Of a DNA stretch of 64,000 nt, positions 34,831 through 47,311 are shown piece by piece (position 1 is the stretch's first letter; every line of letters starts with the position of its first letter). Below the pieces are notes generated by a model. The model saw nothing but the letters and a program-made list of their open reading frames with translations. It ran no database searches and was not told where the DNA came from. The stretch covers positions 1,614,501 through 1,678,500 of the forward strand of contig NC_089453.1 in assembly GCF_026210795.1 (NCBI RefSeq). Direction: 5' to 3'. The DNA is from Rhizophagus irregularis (Eukaryota > Glomeromycota > Glomeromycetes > Glomerales > Glomeraceae). The position numbers and the translations under genes were made by a program.

Positions 34831-36289
34831 AATATATATAGAATGGGCGAACGATGAAGAAAAAGGATTTTATGAAGTATTAATTTTTAGTTTAGTTTAG
34901 TTTTATTGGTAATATTGCAGATCGCCGGTGGACATGTTTATTATTTGACATAGATCGTTAGTATTTTATTTCATTATTTGAGATTCAAATCTACATAATT
35001 ATGAGTTGAAAATATAGTATCATTTTAATAATAATTGACTGAAATATTGATCTGAAATTATAATGTTTTTATGGGAGAAATTGAGAAGAGGAGGGGATTA
35101 CACTCCGTAATTCCATTCTCGATTTCCTTAAAATGTATGATAACAAAGGGGATATGGATCTTAATATTGTACGACCAGTCTTTTTTGATCATATATCAAT
35201 AATAACATCAAGATCGATATTTTTTTGCGGGGAAAGGTCAAAATCGAAATGCATAATTAGCCATTTTTGGTTCAAAATTATTTAATGTTGCACATATTGC
35301 GCATGTTTCGAAAAGTATTTGTTCTTAAAAAAATTTTTTTTTTTATATTTAGTGATATATTTTTTATCTAATGATTAAATAATACTGATTAGTATTAACC
35401 TTCATTATATATTTGAAATATAATTTAAGAAAATTTTGTTCTTGATTTAAGCCATGAATGAATACAAAGATTAATAACTTATAGTAATACGTAATTTTTA
35501 TTTTCTTTAAGAGTAAGATAAATTGTTACTGCCAAATCTTCTTAGTTCTTATAGGTTAGGTTTAATAACCATCATATTAATTAATACTTCAGAGAATTCT
35601 AACGATGAAATAAATAAATACACCAGGTATAGCAAATTTCAATAATTAATTGAAGAAAGTGCATTTTTAAAATAATCAAATATGTACAAATTATCAACTT
35701 ATCGTAAATTCAACATTTTCAAATTTGAAGAAATTAAAAATTTTCAACAACTTATAATGAGACTTAGAGCTGGTCATCTGTTTAAAAAGTTGCTGTTGAT
35801 GAAAATTTATTCACTCTGAATTAGTGATGTCGACTTATTCCTCCAACAACATTTGTATAATATTCTTTGTTTTCTCTAAAATTCTCTAAAATTCTTATAT
35901 TCCTTCCATTCTCCAACAATATAATAAATAGTGTATATTTAATTATATTGTTAGTTTGTTACTGATATCATTATTTGTTCTCTATGACCACCTAATAATT
36001 GTATAACCAAATCAATCAATGGAATAAATCTCCGTTGGCGTTAAATTTCAATTTCCATGAATTTAATGTATATATTTATATAATTTTCTATGACATGAAT
36101 TATAATCAGCATAATTTTCCTGTAAAATCTAAGCCATATTCATGGAGGATAGGAGGGTGCTTAAAAATTATGGAAGTATAATTTTATTCATTTATGTTAA
36201 TATATCTAAATTTATTTTTATGATATTTTACCAATATATAATCTGGTGTATCTGAATTTGTTGTATCTGAATCTGTGCAAAAAATAACT
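34831..36289. other. intergenic, no supported gene
   Basis: A/T-rich. The small open frame at 35999-36181 has no recognisable features. No RNA gene was recognised. Confidence 0.4.
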
Positions 36290-36295
36290 ACTACT

Positions 36296-36785
36296 CTAAG
36301 AGGGGAGCTATTCAATAGAATCCCACTATAACACAAATCTGACGCTCACAATCATGACAAATCATAACCCTGAATGATTAAAATTCTGACTCTCATTATC
36401 CCACCCAACATTTATTATCTTTTTTTTGATTTTTTTTAGACGTAATAATTTTGTTATACTTTGTAGTGAATAACATTTCTATTAATATATAATAATATTA
36501 AAAATATTTCGCAAGAATTAATTGATGTCTTTATTGTAAAAATTAACTTTTTTTTTTAATTGTTATTAATGTTATTAAAAAATAAATTTCAATTTTTTAC
36601 TTTATATTAAATAAAAATGTAATGTTTTGCATATAAAGATATAATTTCTTTTTTATTCATGAAGAAATTAAGTGTCGGAATAATGAGTGTTGGGATTTTG
36701 AACTTTCAGGATTATGAGTGTCGGGTTAGTGTTATAACGAAATTCTGATCATCGGATTTCGTAGTAAATCTCCTCTTAATCTCAG
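36296..36785. mobile_element. MITE with long imperfect inverted repeats
   Basis: The left arm, from CTAAGAGGGGAGCTATTCAA, and the right arm, whose complement starts CTGAGATTAAGAGGAGATTT, match in several blocks over about 110 bp. Shared blocks include TATAACAC and iterated GACACTCATAATC/GACTCTCATTATC words. The centre is A/T-rich. The target duplication was not resolved. Confidence 0.55.
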
Positions 36786-36814
36786 AGGGATCATTATTAA
36801 ATAAATATAATTAT

Positions 36815-37150
36815 ACGTTTACATTTTTTGAAGTACTTGAGAAAGTGGAAGAACCTAATGAGGAAATACCAAATGAAGAAGAAATTGATAAGGAAACTTA
36901 TTAAATCCATCAAAATAGGACGATGAAAATATTGGATTAGAATATGAAGATATAGAAAGTTAAGAAAAATCTGAAGATACCTGATTACAATATTTGGGAT
37001 AATAATGAAGAGGAACTATTATAAATTCGGAGGATTTAGGACTTTCAGAACAGAATCCAGAAAATTCAAAACAGAATTCAAAAAGAAATTCAAATAAAAA
37101 TTCAGAACACCGAAAGAAAGAATCAGAAAGTGAATTATCAGATATAATTT
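36815..37150 (+). pseudogene. decayed acidic low-complexity coding region
   Basis: Glu/Asn/Ser-rich coding-like sequence broken by stops and frame changes: VEEPNEEIPNEEEIDKE in one frame and SEDLGLSEQNPENSK later in another. No domain was recognised. It may be the end of a disordered acidic protein. Confidence 0.35.
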
Positions 37151-37570
37151 AGAAAATTTATGTAGTAGTTATTGGCATTCTGTAAATAAATTTAATTTCA
37201 GCCAGCATTAAGTGAAAAATTTACCTTTTTTGAGTCCCACGTTTGATAAATAGAAATTGCGTAAAACAATATATGAAAATGTTAAGTCACTTCTCCTCTA
37301 TCTAATAATGTTAAAAGTGATTTAAGCCAGGGACGGAACTGGTATTAAGTCCGAAGTGGACATAGGTTCAGTTTCTGGGATGAGCAGAATAATTGGAAAT
37401 TACCGAATATTGGATCATAATGTCATCATCAAGCGTAGAAATATAAAGTCCTTCGTTACACTTCGGACTAATGACCTAATAAATTAGTATTATTTATTTC
37501 ATGGGGAATTGGGAATAATGGGGTTTTTTTCTCAAAGGGAAAAATCCTAATGTTCTGAAATAAATGGGTA

Positions 37571-37772
37571 ATCCCCTGGAGCCGTGTCACTCACTAAATA
37601 TTAACTATTTTAAACTTTTAAACTATTTTAAACTAAAATTAGTAATTTCCCGACTATCTATATGAGGCCGGAAAATAAGTAAATGAAGGTTCCCGGTCAT
37701 TTATAAACTCAGCTAATAACTCGCAATTTTTAAAAATTAGTATGATGAGTGACACTTAGTGCGACAGGGGAT
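37571..37772. mobile_element. 202-bp mariner-type MITE
   Basis: Inverted ends ATCCCCTGGAGC, then GTGTCACTCA on the left; the right complement reads ATCCCCTGTCGC, then GTGTCACTCA. TA lies on each side (37569-37570 and 37773-37774). No coding capacity. A smaller imperfect hairpin (AGTCCGAAGTG and its complement) lies nearby at about 37357-37473. Confidence 0.6.
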
Positions 37773-38292
37773 TATTATATGTAAATACGGATAGATCAAT
37801 AGGGCAAAGTTCAATAAATGAGAGTTATAAATAAATTTCCACGCCTTAAAATTTAACGGGAGATGAATTGTTTAAGAAAAGAGAATATCCATATGATAAA
37901 CTTTTCAATTAATAGCAAATAATCACTATAATTTGGCTAACCCTTTATATATTTTGCAAACAAATAGTATATTTGAATAAATTATTACATTTAAAATAAA
38001 ATATTATGCCTTACAAAGTTCAAGTTAAATTAACCGTAAGTCGAAAATTTATATCATACTCTGAAAAATTTTTAAAATTGTTAAACAGTAATTAGGATAA
38101 ATTTATAATATAATATAAGATATTAAAAATATATTAATCATATAAGTCGAAACTGAGATTTATTCGGTTATAGATGAAAATCTTTTATTGAATTGTTCTC
38201 ATAAATCATAATACATAGATATATTCTAAATTTATACAACAATTGAAAATTGGAGTCTTTTATTTAAAATGTACATCCAGTAATTGAATTAT

Positions 38293-39756
38293 CTATACGT
38301 TTATATCTTTAACTACCCCTTCAATCTTATATTTATTGATCAGTTTCCTATATGAATCAGTTTGATAAATATGAAAATCAACTAAATAGATGGAAATTGC
38401 AGGTCGTCCTTTCCATTTTTCAAAGAATGCCTCTAAAGTTTCTAAAGAAAACCTAATGCCAAAAGGAATTCCTATTTCTTTTAGATTTGTTGATGCTTCT
38501 TTAATTAACACATTCGACAAATAATCCCAATACTCGAACTCATTCCCTTCTCTAATACATGACGTGTATATAAAATATAATGATCGCAAATTTTGACATC
38601 TTTTAAGTAATTTTTCAAATTCAATAAAGTAATTTTCCAATAATGGAAACATAGGGATTGTTAAATATTCAATTAAAAAACAATTTTCATAAATTGTACG
38701 AATAAAATTAAGAGAGTCATCATTAAAAGAATCTTTTTCTGTGTAAAAATAATTGATCTTTAATTCTCTAAGAAATAAGCTATTTTTAATTATGTAATTA
38801 ACTTGGTAAATATATATAAACTCAATTTCTATGAATTCAAGGTTACGAAAAGTCATCATTTCCAATTCATTATTAAAATCATCATTATTTGACAATAGAG
38901 GAGAATTAATTTTTATTATTTTTAAATTATGAAGTCCTAGGAGTGCGTCTTGTAGAAATGTATAATCACCATCATTATTGTAATTATCGGAATAACTAAC
39001 AAACTGAAAATGATTAAGAGTATTTGCATGCTTCTTTAATACATTAAAAATTTCTGTATAAGGATCTACCAATAATTCCCAATAATGAAAGCCAACTTCT
39101 ACTTTAAATTCATCTACCCATCGAAAATATTTTAAATTTTTTTGAAATTCGAGTAACTTAGTAGTTCCATGATTAACTTTTACGTTTTTATTAATAATAA
39201 TAATTCTTTGTATTTGTTGACAGATATGTGCTAATCCGTAAAAATACTTAGGATCGATCAATGTGTCACATGTTAATTCATAAAGTGATTCAAGATGTGC
39301 CTTTGCTTCTGGAAGATATAATATCTCATAGGTGCCACATATATTTAAGTACTTTATTTCTGGACATTTCTTTATCAACAAACTATAAATTTCCTCTTGT
39401 AAAAGAAATCGATTATATTCTAATGGTGATCCAATGGAAATTATTTCATCTATAGTTTCTATATTGATACTCCTACAGAAAGACAAATAATCAAACGCAA
39501 ATGATTGGCTTGAAATTTGAATTCCTTTCTTTGTTAAGAATTCTTTAATATCATTGGATAAATAAGAAGTAAGAATAGAATATAAAGAATTTCTTGTATG
39601 ATAATCAACAGCATAGTACCAAGGATTCCTCCATAAAATTGGAATCACGGTTTCACACCAAATTTTATTAACCATTAGGCATGAAAAGAGGAATGTTGAA
39701 TCATCTTGTAATTCCTCAAATATCAAGAAAAGAATATTTTTATCAAGTTTGGACAT
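38293..39756 (-). CDS. F-box protein, paralog 3
   Basis: A 487-residue single-exon protein. The N-terminal F-box (LDKNILFLIFEELQDD, then SCLMVNKIWCETVIP) is followed by Leu/Ile-rich degenerate repeats and the FFEKWKGRPAISI C-terminal block. Long stretches, for example ENCFLIEYLTIPMFPLLENY, are identical to paralog 4, so these two arose from the latest duplication. Predicted role: Skp1-binding substrate receptor in an SCF complex, target unknown. The Met chosen directly precedes the F-box and lies just downstream of an A-rich leader and the conserved promoter. Intact frame. Confidence 0.87.
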   Translation of the reverse strand: MSKLDKNILFLIFEELQDDSTFLFSCLMVNKIWCETVIPILWRNPWYYAVDYHTRNSLYSILTSYLSNDIKEFLTKKGIQISSQSFAFDYLSFCRSINIETIDEIISIGSPLEYNRFLLQEEIYSLLIKKCPEIKYLNICGTYEILYLPEAKAHLESLYELTCDTLIDPKYFYGLAHICQQIQRIIIINKNVKVNHGTTKLLEFQKNLKYFRWVDEFKVEVGFHYWELLVDPYTEIFNVLKKHANTLNHFQFVSYSDNYNNDGDYTFLQDALLGLHNLKIIKINSPLLSNNDDFNNELEMMTFRNLEFIEIEFIYIYQVNYIIKNSLFLRELKINYFYTEKDSFNDDSLNFIRTIYENCFLIEYLTIPMFPLLENYFIEFEKLLKRCQNLRSLYFIYTSCIREGNEFEYWDYLSNVLIKEASTNLKEIGIPFGIRFSLETLEAFFEKWKGRPAISIYLVDFHIYQTDSYRKLINKYKIEGVVKDINV

Positions 39757-39816
39757 TTTTCTTCAAAAAAAAAAAAATAGAAATAATAGGGAGAAAAAAA
39801 ATAAACGAATTATTGA

Positions 39817-39860
39817 ATATATATAAAAGCTCCGTGTGCGACCATAAGCTGATCGACCGG
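39817..39860 (-). promoter_or_regulatory. conserved F-box family promoter
   Basis: Minus strand: GTCGATCAGCTTATGGTCGC, then ACACGGAGC, then TTTTATATATA, about 60 nt upstream of the ATG. It matches the elements of paralogs 2, 4 and 5, with one gap in the ACACCGGAG box. Confidence 0.6.
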
Positions 39861-39903
39861 ATTTGGATCTTTAAAACGTGTATCACGTGACTATGACTTG
39901 CCT

Positions 39904-40482
39904 GTATGCGAAACCCATTTCGCCGAAGCCATTTCGACGAAGAGATAATCACCGAAGGGATATTTCGCCGAAAGGACGTTTCGCCGAAATACCATTTTAC
40001 CGAATTCCATTTCGTCGAAGCCATTTTATCGAATGGACATTTCGCCAAAAAATTATTCCATTTGGTTATTTTATTGTTTTTATAAAGAAATCTTTTCTAG
40101 AAAAATTTTTGAATTAGCTGATTTTTATTAAATTTATCTTGTTCATAATAAATGTTTTCAGAAAAATAAAGTTGTTTATTTATTGCTTAGTAACAAATAA
40201 TATCAGTTATTTGAATGTTAAAGTGATAATATCCTGGAAAAAAAATCTCTAAAAATAATTTAATTTTTACTTTCATTGTGTGATGAATATTTTTTATAAA
40301 AATGTTAATCGCTACCATTTTCGGCTTGGCGAAATGAAATGGAATTCGGCGAAATGGACAATTCGATGAAATGGATTCGATAAAATGCACTTGTACCTTC
40401 GGTGAAACATCCCTTTGGCGAAATGGCTTCGGCGAAATGGGTTTCGGTAAAATGGGGTTCAGCAAAATGTACCGTAACCGTT
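39904..40482. mobile_element. element with inverted arrays of TTCGCCGAA iterons
   Basis: The left arm (39907-40050) repeats CATTTCGCCGAA-like words about every 16-18 bp. The right arm (40316-40475) carries the same words in inverted orientation (TTCGGCGAAATGG). The outermost iterons are complementary across the two arms (ACCCATTTCGCCGAAGCC). The centre is A/T-rich. This is a MITE-like structure, and the short open frames across it are read-through of the iterons. It sits directly upstream of the F-box gene 3 promoter. Confidence 0.65.
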
Positions 40483-41427
40483 CATAGGGAGCTTTAACAT
40501 CATCAGCCTCAGCCTCAGCCTTATCAGTACTAAGATTTTATTTGTTCATTGTTTATACATATACACGGTGCACGTTGTTTTTTCTCTTTCCTTCCCTCTT
40601 CTTTTCTCACTTCTTTTTTCCCTTTTCTTTTTTATTTCAAAATATCTTTCAAAAGAACTAAATATTATCTAGAAGTGCTTATAGGTATTGTTTATAAAGC
40701 TGAAAATATTTTCCCAACTTTTTTTTATATATAAGGCGCGTTTTTTTATAAAGAAATTTCATTTACTTTAGCCAAAATAAAACGACTTTATTAAATAAGC
40801 AATGTTATTTAGAAGAAGAAAGTACAAAGTTATTAATTTTTACCAAGCTAGTTTGCATATTCATAAAGCTATATTCATTATTTGTAATAATATTATCATA
40901 CTGTGTTTTATGACGTAATTTAAGTACTGTACTTTGGTCAAGGAAAACTGGCTTTTATTGAATAAGTAAAGTTTTTTAATTTTCAATGATGTTTGAATAA
41001 ATGTTTGTGGAGTTATTATTATTTTTTTTTATTGCGATTAAATTTATTACGCGTATAAACTTTTTATTTACAGAATAATTGCTAAAATATTACTGAGTTT
41101 TGTCAAATAATTAGAATTTTTCAATTGGTTCGGGAATACTTGGACACTAAATTATACTGAATTGAATATTTATTAATAGAAATTGTGTTTTAGTTTAAAA
41201 AATATTTATATGTATATTGAACATTTAATTTGAAATGTATTACTAAAATATTTAATATATTAAAATTTTATTATAACTTATAAATAATTATAATATTAAT
41301 ATAAATCTTTGAAATTTTTAATTTTTTTAAAATGCCAATTAATTTTGTGAGGATAATAATGATCAAATGTGTTCACATTTTGAGCCAATTATAGAATAAG
41401 ATAATAACCTAATACCTGGGGAGTCTA
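40483..41427. other. intergenic, no supported gene
   Basis: Pyrimidine-rich at 40570-40630, otherwise A/T-rich. No gene or RNA was recognised. Confidence 0.4.
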
Positions 41428-42561
41428 AGGGACTGGAATCGAATCTAAAATTGATCACGATTAATCATTTCTCAAAATTCGATTCTGAGATTTTATTTTC
41501 AGTTTCGATTAGTCGATTCTAATCGATTTTCTGCACCATGAAAAATATGATTTGTGGCGCAATAAGTAGTCACATAACTTCTATTTATTTATTATTATTA
41601 TGTTTATTTTTTTATTATAACTCTTTATCGGCCAAAATACAAAATTTACGACGATTTTCTTGTAATTTTAATGAGGATTCTATATATAAGAAAAATTCCA
41701 TCTCTTTTTCATGAATATTCAGAAGTACCATCTAATCACAAATCTATTCCAATGTATCACAATGATTAATTAATTTGTGTAATAGCGGTTATTTTCATTG
41801 TAAAGCAAATCAAATAAAGAAAATTAATACCATTGAATTAATTACCTCAATAATTATAATCGTTATAAGGAAATCCATATAAAGAACATAAATACTATAT
41901 AAATAATAATTTATTAAATAATCATATAATATCTAAAATAAGAAATTAAAATAAACGACATAACATGTGATCATTCGACCAAGATTTTCTTCAGAATATC
42001 GGCAATTTCGTCGTATAGACGACTTAGCCCAAATTTCGTGTAACAGTAAAAAAATCATATGGTTAGTTTAGAAGGAAATAAGTGAATTGTTTACTTATAA
42101 TAATTTATTGTACGTTTGAATTCTTTTTAATTTGATTACATTAAGCAATAAATTAATATATATATTCATTTTAGCACGCACATTTGTACTTGTACATCAA
42201 AATAGAATAAAGTTAGAAGACTTTAGTTTATCAAGAAAAAAAAAATAACTGATGCATTATATATAAAAGTCAACAAATATAGATTAAATACAATTAGCTA
42301 TTAAAATAAGAATAAAAATTTTACATTATCATTGAAAATAGTTTTATATTGTTATTTTGATAATTTATATTTCATAATTGGAAAAGTTATAAAAAAAAAG
42401 ATTTATTTAAATTACAAACTAAAAAACTTGTAAAATATTTACTACTCTAATCTTAGTGTTTTAAATAATTCTAAGTATAATAAAAAAAGTGTATATAAAT
42501 ATATAAGCTAAAAAAAAAGAATTATTTAAATTACAAACTAAGAAACTTGTAAAATATTTTG

Positions 42562-43936
42562 CTACTCTAGCCTTAGTGTTTAAATAAATTTAAAAAGAAT
42601 AAAATAAAACAATTTCTTTTGAATGTGTAATATCAAATATCACTTAAAAAAAAATTATAAATTTTTTTAAAAACAAACAATGATTAGTTAATTTTCATCT
42701 AGTATTAATATCTAAATAATTAAATAAAAGAAATCAATTTTACATAAATAATTTACAAGATTTCTTTATATATTACATACCTAATAGCTTCAAATTAACC
42801 ATACATTCGCTCAAACCTTCACTTTCAAGAACTTCATTCAATTTTTCACTAGTAAAATCAAGTAAGCGACTTGTATAATATGCTTCTGGATGTGATTCAG
42901 TAACAGGATTGCTATGCTGCCCAATTGGTGCATTTATAAATTCCATAATGTTGCTTTTTAATTCTTCACTGACTTCATAATTATGAGGAGGGAAAATCCA
43001 TTTTTCAATAATTTCAGATACTTCTTTAGAAGATGGTCTTTTTGATGAATCCTCATTCCAACATTTTTTCATTAATTCTACATAACATTGTGGAATATTT
43101 TCAATAATTTCAGGACGTTCACCTCTACAAATACTTAAACTAAGTTGAATATCATGTGCTCTGTTATTAAATGGTGGTACCCCGGATGTAAGTTCCCACA
43201 TAATCATAGAAAAACTATATATATCACTAGCTGGCGTATAAGATTTGCCTCTTAAAACTTCAGGAGCCATAAATGGCACTACACCATAAATATCATACTT
43301 TTTCAAAAATGATTTTACAGGTTGGCATAATCCTAAATCACTAATAAAAATTTTATCACTATTCTCATAATTATAATTTAAAATATTACCATCATGAATA
43401 TCACAATGAATAAGATTTTCTCTATGTATCCCACTTAGTCCAGAAATAATTTCGTACAACATATATAATTTTCGATTCCAATTATTTTTGACTATTCTTG
43501 TTAAATTTTCTCTTAAATTACCTTTATTTGCGTAATCCATTACTACCATATATTTTGAAATATTTGGATCTTTTGTAAATCCATAAAAATATATAATATT
43601 GACTGAACTTAAAACACTTGAATTATGATATTCCCACTATAAAAAATAATAATAATTTATTAATATAAATAAATAAATTATAATTTAAATTAAGAATAGA
43701 AAATAATATACTATCATACTTCTTTTAAAAATTCATTTAAATTTTCATTTAAATTCTTGTGACATTTAAGAATTACTTCTTTATCTTCATAATTATTTAA
43801 CCAAGTAACTTTATATATAGTACCAAATCCTCCTTCATTAAGATATTCAACATTTTTAAATTTGTTATATGGAATCCATCTTAAATTTTTTTTAAGAATA
43901 AAATCATCTATAATCGTATTTCCACTTTTCCCAAAT
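42562..43936 (-). CDS. TKL-type protein kinase, 5' exon(s) not identified
   Basis: Predicted exons (minus): 43936-43720, 43636-42781 and a 5-nt terminal exon 42566-42562 (AG TAG). Exon 1 encodes SGNTIIDDFI, the linker RWIPYNKF, glycine loop NEGGFGTIY and lysine VILKC. Exon 2 gives the rest: hinge MDYANKGNLRENL, catalytic loop HCDIHDGN (HRD Arg is Cys), DLG, MAPEVLRG and CWNEDSSKRPS. Ser/Thr or dual specificity is expected from the family. The first exon begins in phase 2, so at least one upstream exon with the zinc motif is missing; it should lie beyond the minisatellite at 44265-46260. The terminal exon is inferred by analogy with kinase gene 3, which has the same CTAAG..TAG|AGTAG sequence. 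Confidence 0.7.
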
Positions 43937-44139
43937 CTATAAATTTGAATAATTAAAATTATATTATAGATATTATAGATTGTATTATAATTTACACAAA
44001 ACAAATTATTACTTACTCTAAATTTAAATAGGAATTTAATGTAATATATATAAGTCTTAATTTTTGGAAAAATACATATAATAACCTATAATTAACAACT
44101 TACCAACTAAAGTAATATATATTTTTCAAATGAAAGAAT

Positions 44140-46300
44140 TCAGTTAACTAATAAATATTACATAAAGTATATAATGATAGAGATACATACAAACTAGATC
44201 ATAAATAATTTTTTTAATAAAGAAATTAATTAGTTTAAATTATATGTAAATATTATAACAATAAGTAATGATAGAATTAAATAAATAATTTATAACTTAC
44301 AATCTATTAAATAAAGAAATTAGTTAGTTTAAATTATATGTAAATATTATAACAAGAAGTAATAATAGAATTAAATAAATAACTTACTCCCTATATTATT
44401 TAATAATTTTTAAATAAGGAAATTAATTAGTTTAAATTATATGTAAATATTATAACAATAAGTAATAATAGAATTAAATAAATAACTTATAACTTACGAT
44501 CTATTAAATAAAGAAATTAGTTAGTTTAAATTATATATAAATATTATAACAATAAATAATAGTAGAATTAAATAACAAACTTACTTCCTATATTATTTAA
44601 TAATTTTTTAAATAAAGAAAGAAATTAGTTTAAATTATATGTAAATATTATGACAATAAGTAATAATAGAATTAAATAAATAACTTACTCCCTATATTAT
44701 TAATAATTTTTTAAATAAAGAAATTAATTAGATGTAAATATTATAACAATGAGTAATAATAGAATCAAATAAATAACTTATAACTTACAATCTATTAAAT
44801 AAAGAAATTAGTTAGTTTAAATTATATGTAAATATTATAACAATAAGTAATAATAGAATTAAATAAATAACTTACTCCCTATATTATTTAATAATTTTTT
44901 AAATAAAAAAATTAGATAGTTTCAGTTATTATATGTAAATATTATAACAATAAGTAATAATAGGATTAAATAAATAACTTACTCCCTATATTATTCAATA
45001 ATTTTTTAAACAAAGAAATTAATTAGTTTAAATATATGTAAATATTATAACAATAAGTAATAATAGAATTAAATAAATAACTTATAACTTACAACCTATT
45101 AAATAAAGAAATTAGATAGTTTAAATTATATGTAAATATTATGACAATAAGTAATAATAGAATTAAATAAATAACTTACTCCCTATATTATTAATAATTT
45201 TTTAAATAAAGAAATTAATTAGATGTAAATATTATAACAATGAGTAATAATAGAATTAAATAAATAACTTATAACTTACGATCTATTAAATAAAAAGATT
45301 AGTTAGTTTAAATTAGCATATGTAAATATTATAATAATAAAGTAATAATAGAATTAAATAAATAACTTATGACTTACTAACTAAATTGAATTACAAAATA
45401 ATTTTTTAGATAAAGAAATTAGTTAGTTTAAATTATATGTAAATATTATAATAATAAGTAATAATAGAATTAAATAAATAATTTATAACTTACAATCTAT
45501 TAAATAAAGAAATTAGTTAGTTTAAATTATATGTAAATATTATAACAATAGTAAGTAATAATAGAATTAAATAAATAACTTATGACTTATTACAATCTAT
45601 TAAATAAAGAAATTAGTTAGTTTAAATTATATGTAAATATTATAAGTAATAATAGAATTAAATAAATAACTTATAACTTACAATCTATTAAATAAAGAAA
45701 TTAGTTAGTTTAAAATTATATGTAAATATTATAACAATAAGTAATAATGGAATTAATAAGTAAATAACTCATGACTTACCAACTAAATTAAATTACAAAA
45801 TAATTTTTTAAATAAAGAAATTAGTTAGTTTAAATTATATGTAAATATTATAACAATAAGTAATAATAGAATTAAATAGGTAATTTACCATCTGTAAATA
45901 ATTTTTTAAATAAAGAAATTAGTTAGTTTAAATTATATGTAAATATTATAACAATAAGTAATAATAGAATTAAATAAATAACTTACCATCTATGAAATAA
46001 TTTTTTAAATAAAGAAATTAGATAGTTTAAATTATATATAAATATTATAACAATAAGTAATAATAGAATTAAATAAATAACTTATAACTTACAATCTATT
46101 AAATAAAGAATTAGTTAGTTTAAATTATATGTAAATATTATAACAATAAGTAATAATAGAATTAAATAAATAATTATAACTTACGATCTATTAAATAAAG
46201 AAATTAGTTATTTTTAATTATATGTAAATATTATAACAATAAGTAATAATAGAATTAAATAAATAACTTACGCCCTATATTATTTAATAATTTTAAATAA
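44140..46300 (-). repeat. about 21-unit minisatellite carrying splice-like sites
   Basis: A unit of about 99 bp repeats from about 44265 to 46260. Each contains TAATAATAGAATTAAATAAA and TTAGTTTAAATTATATGTAA or close variants. On the minus strand many units contain an acceptor-like TTTAATAG, three nucleotides (ATT, ATC, GGA, ATG or TTG), and a strong donor-like GTAAGTTAT. The array lies upstream, in the transcription direction, of the first readable exon of kinase gene 2, so it may be intronic. Confidence 0.8.
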
Positions 46301-47311
46301 AGAAATTAGTTAAATTATATAAATATATAAATATAGATATCATATAACTTACACCCTGTAGTATTATTAATTACTAATTAGTTAAATAAATGATAATATA
46401 AAATTATTTACTGTAAATTATATATATATTACTTACAATCTAGTTATTTAAATTAAGAATGTAATTAGTTGAATTATGTAAAATATTAAACATGAACTGT
46501 TTATAAATAAATAAAAAAAAAAATTTCGGCTTGTTTGATGTACCTTTAATACATTGATCCATTACTATATCAAAATTCTCAAATTCTCCCCAACTGGAAA
46601 GATAAAGTAAATATCTTTTTTTCTTTTCTTTTTTTTTATTATTGAGCGCCTTTATTAGTATGAATAAATATGGTATAATACTTATGCAAAATACATTATG
46701 TGAAAAGCGATCACAAGTACAAGCATTGCATCATTGCATATATGACAAATAAATAAACTGGAATGTAGATCAATTATTACAAAATCGCAGCTTTTCTATA
46801 TTAATATGATCGGCAGCTTTTTTTATGCAATTTTTGATTAATCGATTTTAAATCAATTTTGATTAATTTGATTATCGCAGATTTGATTCCAATCCCTACT
46901 GGGTACATTTGAAATGAAAATTTTAAATTGATTTATAAGAATTTAGTTGTATATTCATAATATAATATAACCGATTCCCTACAATAAAATAATATAAAAA
47001 AACGTTTATTGAAAAATTTTCTGCATTAACCTTATTTACTGTAATCGATAAGCGATCAATTTTATACCTATCAGCCTTAGTATGATAAGTCAATATAAAA
47101 AAGGACTAGAATATTAAAAAATATATTATTCATAAGAATAGAAACTGAGATTTATTCGATTATAGATGAAAATCTTTTATTAAATTGTTCTTGTAAATCA
47201 TAATACATAGATATATAATTAGTATTTCTAAATTTTATACCGCAAAAGAACAAAAATTGTAGTCTTTATTTAAAATGAGTAGTAATTCCATCAGTAATAC
47301 AATTGAATTAT

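Larger units (their letters stand above)
41428..46898. mobile_element. possible hAT-like element enclosing a kinase gene
   Basis: The left end AGGGACTGGAATCGAATCT and the complement of the right end AGGGATTGGAATCAAATCT match at 17 of 19 positions. Both are followed by iterated ATTGATT/GATTAATC/AATCGATT words, a layout known from hAT termini. Immediate flanks CTGGGGAG and CTGGGTAC match at 6 of 8, possibly a worn target duplication. The interval holds kinase gene 2 and the splice-site minisatellite and no recognisable transposase. The ends could instead belong to two independent fragments. Confidence 0.35.

Noticed and set aside
39743-40465. Short frames rich in 'PFRR' and 'SPKPFR'
   Set aside because: Read-through of TTCGCCGAA iterons, not genes.
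44140-46300. CRISPR-like array
   Set aside because: Units are contiguous and A/T-rich with no unique spacers, and the genome is eukaryotic; it is a minisatellite.
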